Below are positions 55,120-64,000 of a stretch of DNA of 64,000 nucleotides, piece after piece. The stretch is from the NCBI GenBank assembly GCA_023653785.1, contig JAMKCH010084920.1:1-64000 (forward strand), read 5' to 3'. This DNA comes from Ophioderma brevispina (Eukaryota > Echinodermata > Ophiuroidea > Amphilepidida > Ophiodermatidae). Positions within the stretch are counted from its first letter, which is position 1. Every line of letters starts with the position of its first letter. The position numbers and the translations under genes were made by a program. The notes under the pieces were generated by a model. That model saw nothing but the letters and a program-made list of their open reading frames with translations. It did not search any database and was not told the origin of the DNA.

Positions 55120-57650
55120 CTTTGGGCCTGACGACGCGCTGTTCACTTGCAAACCAACAAGTCAACAGAATGGAAGGTACGGGAAGGACTTCATGAGAAC
55201 AATTTAACCTTGTTGCCACCAATACCAAATTCAAAAATATTCAAGTAGACTGTGGACACACCGCCGCCCAAAAGGAGAACTTGTCCAACTGGATATATTC
55301 TGGTCAGAAAAACAGCATAGAAGGATTAACAGCATTAAGAACTCAGAAGCCTACAAACCACCCCCACCCCCCCCACTTTTGAGTATGTTAAAGTCTGATC
55401 ACGAATTGGCGCTTGCAGGAGCCAGATAAGGATCGTCAGAGAAAACCACTCCAGAGATCCCATGAAAACCATTGACTGGAGGAAGGTTAGTGGGGGATAC
55501 AAAAGATTTGTGAGCAGTCTACTGATAGCAGTACATAACAGGTCAAAATCTTGTTGATGAGGGGGGGTTGAAGACAAGAACTCCAGCGCGCGCAGTATAT
55601 GATGTCCTCACTGCAGCCAACAAAGAAGAAATGGCAGTGGAGATGCTACTGAAGAAAGAAGACGATACTGCCTTTGCCTCAACGACAAAAAGGTCGCAAA
55701 GCCATGAGAAAAAGAAAAATTGAAGTCGCAGCCAAGAAGCCACCGTACTAAATCCACAGAAGCTCCAAGCGAACTTGATGCTGCTAAGGCTTGCATTGAT
55801 GCTGCTTACAATGTGGTGCTGGAGGAGCATGGTAGTCACAAAAGGCTGAAGCACTTGACGCCCTACATCTTGAAAACAAGCATGCTGTGCCTGGGAGGCC
55901 TTAGGGATCTGAACGAATAAGAAGGCTAACCACCTATAAGAATCAAAGGATTGATGCAAAACAACTGAAGAGCTGAAACGTGGTTTCAGCACTTTAGTCT
56001 AGTTACTTGGCAAGCCAGTTCAGAATAACACTAAATTTGATGAACCTTTCTTCAATCACAAGATAGCAGGCAACCTTCCATACAGACTGGAACTTTCACT
56101 ATAGAGGAGCTCAGATTGCTGAAGAAGAAACTGAAGAACACCAAGACACCGGGTCCCGACAACCTTCCTGCAGTAGTCTGGAGAATCCCAATATTCAGCA
56201 TCAACTTAGAATTTGGAAAAGCAACACTACATGGCGAAATAAACCAGCTGCCTTTTCAATCCTCTTCATCACTCCTCTCCCAAAGAAAGGCGACCTCCAA
56301 CAACCCCAAAACTAACAGAGGAATCACACTGTCACCATTGGCCTCGAAGATCTACAACTCCATGGCTGTCAACCGGAATCACTCCTCACATAGATCCCAT
56401 CGCAGACAGGAACCAGAACGGTTTTCGCAAAAGCAGCAGACAACAACTACCTCAGATTCTTGCCCTCAGCAGGGAATTTTTTTCCATAGAGAGTTGAGAA
56501 TTTCAAGAGAAAAGCTTCAATGTGTTTGTAGATTTTCCCAAGGCTTTTGACAGTTGTAACAGGGATGTTAATGTGCATATTCTCGCCAATTACGGTATCC
56601 CAGATGAGACTGTCGGGGCGGTTGCCATCATGTATGGTGGCCCATGTGGCTTTGTGCGGACCATGGATGGGCCAACAAAGAGTTCCTAACAACTAATGGA
56701 ATCCTCCAAGGAGATACTCTTGCTCCCCTATCTCTTGTAGTCATGGTTGATTACATCCTCAGCCAGAGTCTGGACATCATAAACGACAAAGGATCTCACC
56801 ATCAAACCCAAGCGTTCTAGACGTCACCCAAAGTCAGCATCTACAGACCTTGATAACGCAGATGATCTAGCTCTAACAAGCCTGATTTGATAGGTGGGGG
56901 GGTGCCAAGATCTACGAACATCACTTGAGAATGCTTGCAGACCAAGTCGGCCTACATCTAAATGACAGAAGACTGAAGATATGACTGTCACATGAGGAAA
57001 AGATGATCCTCAACCATCTGCACAGCAGATGGTAGCAACTCAAAGAGGTTCAAGGACTTCAAGTATCGAGGGTCCTATGTTGCCGACAGCAAGAAAGACT
57101 TCCTGTCACGCAAAAGGACAAGCTTGGATGCCTGCAATTAAACATTACACCACTTAGGGCCATCTGGTATCTCCCAATTCAACCTAGCTGATGAAATTCT
57201 TTAGAGCACTGTGTAGAGAGTATCCTGTTATATTGGATCTGAGACCTGGACAAAGAAGAAAGAGCTACAGGATAGACTGATATGGAACCTACATCAAGCT
57301 CTTATGCGAAGGTACAAAACCATTATTTTCCCCCCGGGGGGGGGCCCCTGAGCACAAGACCCAAGCACAGATATAGGGTGATATCCCTCCAATTTCATCT
57401 TGTGTTGCCCACCGCGTGCACGATTTTGGCGGTCACTGTCATCGGGCGATTGACCAAGTAGTCTCAGAGTCACATGTGGAAGTTACCATGCCAAAAACAG
57501 GGTCGCGCCCCTTTAACTACATTGATGGATGAAGCTCGAGACATCCAGCAGGATCCATTCTGACATCCCCAACCTACTGAACAAACAGGGGACATTTGGC
57601 GCTACAGTGGTGAACAGCATCTCGGCTGCGGCCGGTAGAAGATAGATAGT
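55120..57650 (+). pseudogene. Non-LTR retrotransposon (LINE), degenerate
   Basis: A decayed plus-strand LINE read across all three frames with many stops and shifts. Near 55270-55420 an apurinic-endonuclease-like tail is visible (RRPKGELVQLD, then INSIKNSEAYKP, then SDHELALAGARL). The RT domain follows: LKKKLKNTKTPGPDNLPAVV (56118-56177), a template-type segment RGITLSPLASKIYNSM, FVDFPKAFDS (56525-56554), GILQGDTLAP (56698-56727) and NADDLAL (56855-56875), where Tyr/Phe of the usual xADD box is Asn. C-terminal remnants are FKDFKYRGSYVADSKKDF, GSETWTKKKELQDR and DIPNLLNKQGTFG...NSISAAAGR (57570-57645). It encoded DNA nicking and target-primed reverse transcription; it is now dead. Clade is not settled by eye. 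Confidence 0.88.
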
Positions 57651-58333
57651 AACCAAACCGAGCGACCCCAAAAAACCGATGGCCTGGGGTTTGTTCGCGA
57701 AAGCAGTCGTTAAGACTAACGTAGCCCCTAGTTTGCGACCGTAAGTACTTACTAAGATTTTTTCGCGTGTCGGGAAACTTGGACGTAGGCTACGTGTACC
57801 CTACGAGTAAGCAAGATTACGATTAAAACTACGTGTGGCGCCCGAGTACACGTAACACACTCGTAGTGGGTGGGAAGTGGACGGATCGGTCGCCTGTTCT
57901 CATTTCATCCATCTTGTTAGCATCTATCACGGGTAACAGCATTTATTATTCCAGACAATGAAGGAAGACACAGTCCTGAACGAAAAATAGATTATAACAA
58001 CTCCCTTGAATCTCTATTTTCAGACCCAGGGAGTGGCGTTAATGCTTGTTACACTGCAAAAAAAAAACATAGTGACGTGATTAGAAAGTAAAACAATTCA
58101 ACACTTATTTGCACAACGTTTCTACACATTTTGAATATCTGTATGTTAATATCTAACATGTTTAAAATCTAAACATGTTAGGCATGCTGACACTATGTGT
58201 TTAGACATTTGACGCCCAGGTTTAGAGATTTGTTTACTACCTTGATATAGCGGGCTTATAAATTAATAAAGGCAACAAATTATTTCTAGAGCACTGCGTT
58301 GGTTCCGCCAAAGTGACTAGAGCTGCATCTTAA
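57651..58333. other. Unassigned; CG-rich ACGTA patch at 57690-57880
   Basis: TTCGCGAAAGCAGTCGTTAA, ACTAACGTAGCCCC, GGACGTAGGCTACGTGTACC and ACGAGTAAGCAAG occur within 190 bp, with several ACGT cores and hairpin potential (GTAGGCTAC). It may be the end of another element. AT-rich beyond. Confidence 0.45.
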
Positions 58334-58695
58334 GCACTATCAGTGATTTGGAAAAATATTTGAAATTTGAAGGAATAGCCTAAAAGTAAAGGAGAAGTCT
58401 GGGGAATTCTCATAAGTACCTTTTTCCAAGCTGTTGTAGAATTGACAGAAAAAGGAAGGAAAACGGCAGTGTTCCAAGATTACGATTCTCAATTCAATTA
58501 CGTGTTGTACTTTGTAGTAAGTGTCCGAAACGGACAGTAATGACTAAAATCTTCCGATCTGGTCCTTAGTAGGTTGCTTCTGGTCTATCATTTGCAGGGT
58601 TATGGTAGGATACCTGTACTTGTTAAATACATGTAAAAAATCTGATTTTGATGATTTTTCAATTGTGCTGATTTAGCAAATCACTGATAGTGTCT
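58334..58695. mobile_element. piggyBac-like MITE, CACTATCAGTG family, copy 3 (inverted)
   Basis: TTAA at 58330-58333 and 58696-58699. The left end is GCACTATCAGTGATTTGG and the right end is AGCAAATCACTGATAGTGTC. The interior is the 32240 copy in the opposite orientation (CGGACAGTAATGACTAAAAT, AAAATCTGATTTTGATGATT). Confidence 0.85.
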
Positions 58696-58699
58696 TTAA

Positions 58700-59935
58700 G
58701 TCAAAAATCTCTTTTTCCAATAATGATGTCATTACTCACATCGGTGCGGTGGCTGGTATATTAACTGCGCAATTGAAGCAAAAAGGTTAAATAATATTAA
58801 CAAAAACAGATAATGTTAAAGTTAATTAATCATATATCATTGTATTCTGTAAGCATGTCATGGTAATAAATTTACACCCATGTTCATCTAAATGGCCTGC
58901 ATCCCTTTTCCACACAGATTGGCTCATGCAGTCACGCACAGAAACAAAGAAGGAAGAAGAAAAGAGAAAAACAGAAAGAAAGAAAGAATGAAGAATGAGC
59001 CATATACAATATGAATCATCCTCTTGATCTTGTTCAAGTGACTCAGCTCCGAGGATGGTCCTCAATTTTCTAAACAATGTATTTTTTCATGTACATAATG
59101 CTTATCACATACTAATCGCCTGTGTGTGTGTGAAATAGCTACTTTGTATTTTTGTTATACAGTAGGCCTATCTATGGTACTGTTAACTACAAGATGTTTA
59201 CTACATCAAACGAAAATTCATTTGTCTCAATTTTTCGGTGGAATTAAGTATTTTAGGTGACATTTTTAGTTTCTGAGACTAATTAAGACACACAAAAAAA
59301 TATATTCGAATTCTCTGACTAAGCATTTTTTTTTTTTTTTGAAAAACTTTTGTCATGGGATAATTCACAGTTTTGTTGAAACTCTTTACAAAATCAGCGT
59401 AAGTCTTCTTCCCCCTAGTAAATTGCATCTCTTGCCATTTCTTCCATTGCTTAAAGACCTTTCTTCATGTTAGCTGCAGGCATTTACCTAGCCTGTAATA
59501 TTCATTCATATCCTTTTGTTTTTCATTTAGAAATTGGATATGGCCTATATTACTATTATATTTTTTAAAGTAAAATATTCTTGTCTTCCAACCTACAAGA
59601 ATAAGACTCCTAATGCGAAAAATAGCCGCCCTTCTTGGTTTGCAACATTTTCTTTCGTGCGTGTCGGCCCTATCTAATATCTAGCGAAAGTACTACAGGT
59701 AATAGTAACAAGATAGGCCAAGGTGTGATATAATTAATTGTTATAATTACTCAATATACATCTAATGAACGCAGTTCTCATTATACCTAGTCTGGCCAAA
59801 AACCCCATTTTGGTACCTGAAACCCCAAAAGTAGCGTCCGCACAAATTGTTTGGGCTTGTTTCTACATCCTGAAAGACTCTACTTGATTGAGAAACTGAG
59901 GGGGTGCCAAAATTGCCCCTTGGCATTTTGAACGA
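58700..59935. other. Unassigned AT-rich stretch
   Basis: An A/G-rich tract (58940-58995), a T-run at 59327-59340 and a (TG)n stub at 59119-59132. No gene is supported. Confidence 0.4.
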
Positions 59936-60500
59936 TCCAAGATGGCCACCAAGATGGCCGCCGCCACCACAGAAAATTACAATAACTCACTTCCTAAAGC
60001 AGCTATAGGTTTGATTCTTGTGTCTTTGTATGGGTTTTTGGTGTACGTGAATTCAATTTGTACTTCTTTTTAACACTTAAGTCTTCCCTATACCGAATCC
60101 AAGATGGCGCTAATTAAGATGGCCGCCACCACACATAATTAGCAATAGCTCGGGTTTTATTTTAAAGCAGCTATAAAAGGATGATTCTTGTGTCTTGTAT
60201 GGGTTTTGGTTGTCAATGATTTCAAATTTGTACTTCTTTTTAACACTAAAGTCTTTCCATATTACCGAAATCCAAGATGGCCGCCAAGATGCCTGCCAAC
60301 CACATAATGATAATTAGCAATTAGCTCAGTCTTTACGCTAGTACAATGATGATTCTATTGTCTGTGTTTACGTTTTGGTTTGTCAAAGAATTCAAATGTG
60401 TACTTCTTTTAAATACTTAAGCCTCGATTAAAATGAAATCCAAGATGGCTGCCAACAATGGCAACAAATTGGCTGCCACAACATTTGCTTAGCTTTAATC
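59936..60500 (+). repeat. AAGATGGCC minisatellite, 4 units of ~167 bp
   Basis: Units start with ATCCAAGATGGC at about 59936, 60098, 60271 and 60438, each followed by an AAGATGGCCGCC-type echo, ATAATTAGCAATAGCTC, TGATTCTTGTGTCT and TTTGTACTTCTTTTTAACAC. Repeat length is 161-173 bp. An inverted partial copy lies at the end of the window (63900-64000). Confidence 0.9.
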
Positions 60501-62265
60501 TTCCAGCTTCAGAAGTACAAAGAATTATGGGTTAGTGTCTTTAATTATATTTGAATGGTCAACGTGTTCAAGTTATAATTATTTATGATTCAGGGAAAAC
60601 TCAGCTGCTTTAGCACAAATTCTTTAAAAAAGAAAGCTCCAAACTTGCCATTGATCCTCTCAATTCCTGATTACCATCAACTGGTTGTTTGATCGATATG
60701 TTTTGGGAGGATAGACCCCTGAGGTGGTTGAGGCTGATAAGTGCAGTTGCTATAGCGAGTTAGGCAAATGAAGGAATATGAATTTAAGTTTGCCAGAGGG
60801 GGTTTAAGGTCAAAATAAACAAACGTGTGACAAAATGGTTTTTTAAGCAAGAAGCAAATTAGAATGGGATTGTTTCGTCAAAAGAAACATAACTAAATCT
60901 TTTTTTTTCCCAGCGTTTGAGGTTTGATGACATCACTCACTGTCGATGTTAAAGAAATCTCTGGTCACGGTAGACCCATACCAACTACCCATGTTTGAGG
61001 CTAGTGGTGTTGATAGAGGATAAAAGACCAAGTTACAAATGAGAAACAAGCTACAGATAGAGAGTCAGCTCAGCTAGTAAGTCCATCGCAAGAGCCAGGA
61101 TGGTTATTCTCTGGATTTCAAGGCCATAGACATAGAACAGTACAGACTGTGTCGGGGTGGTTTCTCATGTACATCCAAAAATGCTTAGCAAAGCAGATGT
61201 CTACCTGATCATTGTCAGCTAACATTTCAAGAGTTTAGTATAAGAGCGGTCGTGCTGGAAAGCAGGTCAGTAGACAGCACCAACTGAGGTATGCTACGTA
61301 ATTAAAATAGAATAAAACAATATTTGTAAAATGTAAAAAACAAAGGTTACCCGCTATCGACATCATTTGTCAACACCCTACTGAGGAAAAACACTTCCAA
61401 CGGCCAATGTGGTTCCATCAAGGACTGCGGATCCCCTCGCAATTAGTGCTCTACACTTCTCAACCCCAACCAATCAACAGAGTGCTGGATCCACCGTACA
61501 AATATTTAGCTGCTTGGCTTCATTACACAAGAAGAAGAAAAACCAAACTCCTGAGCATGGAAAGTTCTCCAGAACAGCGCACAGTATGTACATCCGACTT
61601 ATTGTGACAGGATCTTTATTTGTTAGAAAAATAATCTTTCCCTACAAGCATCCAATATGGATGCCTAAGCTTTCGACCCCTAGCGAATACACCAGTAAAC
61701 AAAGGGAGAGAGAACAATAAGAGATTGATGAGGTAAAGGATTTGCACAGAATTAAGTTTCCGGTTCATTGGTTTGAGAGGCATCCTTGGAGTAGTCTACC
61801 CATTCAGGAGGAATTTCTCCTCCTTTATCCCTATTGAAGTTGGTTAGGGGTAGACTTGATGTAGAGGAGACTGATGAAAGTGTACTTTCAGATCCATTAG
61901 GTTCCTACCAAAATTTTAGTCTTGTCCTAGTCAATGTTAGGTTGGTCGTTCCACAAAGTTCGGCGATAGACGATTTTGTGGTTGCCCCGTTTTCTGAGTC
62001 GCTTCTGTGTTGTCGGTTTCTCTTTTCAATGATCTGCCGGTTCATAAATGTACACTTTGTCACATGATCTATAAGGAATAAGAGGTAGATAATCAGGTTG
62101 GGTTCCTGGGACAGGAGTCTTTAGAGTGTACAGTTGTTGTGAGTGTAGTAGTTTAAAATACACCCGTAGCTTCTCTGTTCGGATTTGGCGCTCCGACCTA
62201 CAGCATAGCCCAAGGAAGTTTTTTTTTTAGTTGACCTACATACTCAGACATAGCTAGTATTCTTT
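60501..62265. other. Unassigned; hairpins and short ORFs before the Penelope-like fragment
   Basis: 60966-61030 (TAGACCCATACCAACTACCC, GTTGATAGAGGATAAAAG) resembles the centre of the MITE at 43983. 61782-61856 has TAGTCTACCCATTCAGGAGG opposite CTCCTTTATCCC and TAGGGGTAGACTTG, a loose hairpin. The 103-codon frame at 61409-61720 and the 77-codon frame at 61834-62067 lack recognisable domains; they may be untranslated or terminal parts of the Penelope-like element downstream. Confidence 0.4.
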
Positions 62266-62790
62266 GATGTAGAATCGCTTATCACATCTGTTCCTCTGAG
62301 GAAGGCATTGACATTACCATGGACCGTATCAAGGATGACGTGACACTGATTGACAGGACCCTCCGCATCGCTGACGTTGAAAAAGGATGTTGGGAGAGTT
62401 TTGTTGGACTAACACATACTCATATTTGAAGGGCGACCATACTCCCAAACTGAGGGCTAAAACGATGGGTCTTTCGTTTCCCCACCAGTGGCTAACCTGT
62501 TTATGGAGTCTTTTGAGCAGAAAGCCCTTATGAACTGCACCTAACCCACCGAGCTTATGGAAACGTTATGTGAAGAGACTTCTGGTATAGATCGGGGAAC
62601 CATTGATCGTCTTTTCTTTGACACCTCACAGTATTCACAAGAGGAGTGTCCTGTCATCAAAAATTCACTCGTGTGACGAGGAGGAGACCAACGGACAGAT
62701 CACATTCCTTGGTGTTTTGGTTAAGATGAAACCTCGACCTTTATTCTTTACACGATGTCGATCGCAAGAACGACCCAACGCCGACAAATA
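62266..62790 (+). pseudogene. Penelope-like element reverse transcriptase, fragment
   Basis: Three frames must be combined. DVESLITSVPL opens at 62266, DRIKDDVTLIDRT follows at about 62320, then LKGDHTPK with KTMGLSFPHQ, then VANLFMESFEQKALM (62489-62530), PPSLWKRYV (near 62545-62572) and NGQITFLGVLVKMKP (62693-62737). This order is that of Penelope-like RTs, in which the catalytic pair follows RYV as Asp-Asp. Here RYV is followed by KRL, so the catalytic aspartates are lost. No GIY-YIG endonuclease is visible after it. The element would have copied RNA onto exposed DNA ends; this copy is a dead, truncated relic. Confidence 0.8.
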
Positions 62791-63099
62791 ATGGAATTGA
62801 ATCGCTAGTCTGTGAATCTGATTCCACCAGGCAAATGGCATTTTCTGTGAAGCAAGAAGGTGGTAACTGTCAAAATAAGGGACTTTAAAATTAAAGATGA
62901 TTCAACTGACCAAAGTGATCAAGAAGAAACTGAGGGAATAGGAATAATTTTCCAAAATATTTTTAATTCGTGTTATTTAATTGTATTTGCAAAAATTGGC
63001 ACAACCTTCTTATGTCATCAAGCGTGGCTTCATTTTTGTTTGAAGTGGTTTCAAGAGTAGTTTAATATTGGATATGTTATGCTATTATCTTCAGACTTG
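62791..63099. other. Unassigned spacer
   Basis: The small open frame 62860-63060 has no recognised domain; nothing else is supported. Confidence 0.4.
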
Positions 63100-63770
63100 A
63101 TAACAAGTTGCCAATTAAGACTTCATTCCCATCTAAACTTGTGTTTTGCCACTTTAGATTACCTTTTATGAAATAGTTTATATATTTATATTGAATGTTT
63201 TGCCAATAAAGACCACCGTATAAAGACAATTGTGCATCACCTTTATCTTTGAAATGCTTTGCCAATATGGACTAGTAGTATGAAACTTCTGGAACATCCT
63301 TTATATGTGAAACGTTTCGCCAACTTTAAGACTACCGTTTCATTACAACCTTTTCCATTCATTTTTTACATAGTTGAACGCTTTGTCAAATATAGAATAC
63401 ATATTATGAAAACCTGAATACGAAAATTTGTAACTGGATATTTTGCCAACTTTAGACTACCCGATCATTGAAACTATACTTTTGGGTATTTAATTTGTCA
63501 TAGTTGAACACTGCCAACTTCGAACTACAGTATGATGACAAGATGAAATTATCACCATACTGAAACTTTGTTACCGTACAGTAAAACTATAATGTAAGTT
63601 TCTGCAATATATTCACAGTTAAATGGTTTCTGATAACTTAAGGACTACCTTTTCTTTGTCAACTCATCATTGATTATATTTGAATGCCTTTGCCAAATGA
63701 GAACAAACTTAATTATGATAAACTTGTGCATTCTTATTTCACCTGTATGCCATTACCAACCTCTCACTTG
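63100..63770 (+). repeat. Degenerate tandem array, ~60-70 bp period
   Basis: A core of form TTTGCCAACTTTAGACTACC recurs near 63107, 63144, 63199, 63257, 63316, 63388, 63450, 63510, 63640 and 63690, usually preceded by TTGAA or GTGAA and followed by ATGAAAC-like sequence. Units are only roughly similar. No coding capacity. Confidence 0.75.
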
Positions 63771-63899
63771 TAGTGTATAAGAAACAATTTGTAATGCTTT
63801 CAAAGAAGTTAGAAATTGAATTATGTACCAATAAACCTATAGAATAACACAAACAATGACAACTCGTATTTGCTCAAGCGCTTGAACATTTGCTTAATT

Positions 63900-64000
63900 A
63901 TATGTGGGTGATGGCGGCCATCTTGAAATTTCGGTATAGGGTAAGGGAAGACTTTATGTTACAAAAAAAATACAAATTTGAATTCATTGACACAAAAACC
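63900..64000 (-). repeat. Inverted partial copy of the 59.9 kb minisatellite
   Basis: Read on the minus strand: TGTGTCAATGAATTCAAATT, TGTATTTTTTTTG, ATAAAGTCTTCCCTTACCC, TATACCGAAATTTCAAGATG then GCCGCCATC. This matches the unit body at 60045-60120. It runs off the window edge. Confidence 0.85.

Noticed and set aside
55543..55992. Minus-strand ORF of 149 codons
   Set aside because: Lies antisense within the LINE relic, whose plus strand shows ordered endonuclease and RT landmarks.
61850..61900. Hammerhead ribozyme, suggested by ACTGATGAAAG near 61869
   Set aside because: The CTGATGA is followed by a GAAAGT-GT-ACTTTC hairpin, but no matching GAAA core and flanking stems could be arranged.

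Overview
This is animal nuclear DNA: AT-rich and dense in repeats, with short exons bounded by GT/AG splice sites, tRNA-derived SINEs, a LINE, a Penelope-like element, many foldback elements and MITEs, and microsatellites. There are no operons, ribosome binding sites, CRISPR arrays or phage genes. The mix (SINEs with a conserved TTTTCTCCGGGTACTCCGG-type core, AAGATGGCCGCC minisatellites, GGTCAAAGGTCA tandem repeats, piggyBac-like TTAA MITEs) suggests a marine invertebrate, perhaps a deuterostome such as an echinoderm or hemichordate. That placement is inference; no gene fixes the species.

Layout. 1-7.5 kb holds several diverged copies of a ~1.9 kb repeat, then an ~11-unit ~135 bp minisatellite whose units carry the direct repeat GGTCAAAGGTCA. 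From 3.5 to 25.9 kb about ten short plus-strand exons encode Glu/Lys/Gln-rich coiled-coil peptide. They read as parts of one large coiled-coil protein, perhaps centrosomal or cytoskeletal, which I cannot name. Most of the longer exons need a one-base shift to stay open, so either the assembly has indel errors or the gene is decaying. Their introns hold a Harbinger-like fragment with a Myb/SANT-like exon (14.6-15.4 kb), SINEs, MITEs, and a foldback element (21.9-24.2 kb) with a second 1.1 kb inverted-repeat element nested inside it.

26-50 kb shows no convincing gene. It is a collection of MITEs and foldbacks, four tRNA-derived SINEs across the window, simple repeats and G-tract repeats. 50.1-54.1 kb is a ~2.0 kb head-to-tail duplication whose copies differ mainly by single-base indels, a pattern typical of unpolished long-read sequence. 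55.1-57.65 kb is a degenerate LINE (endonuclease, reverse transcriptase and C-terminal remnants). 59.9-60.5 kb is an AAGATGGCC minisatellite, with an inverted copy at the right edge of the window. 62.27-62.79 kb is a degenerate Penelope-like reverse transcriptase, followed by a ~60-70 bp degenerate tandem array (63.1-63.8 kb).

No new multi-gene system is visible. The most notable structures are the DR1-motif minisatellite, the nested foldback pair, the set of TTAA-flanked MITEs, the long foldback family at 45.3-48.6 kb, and the frameshifted coiled-coil gene.
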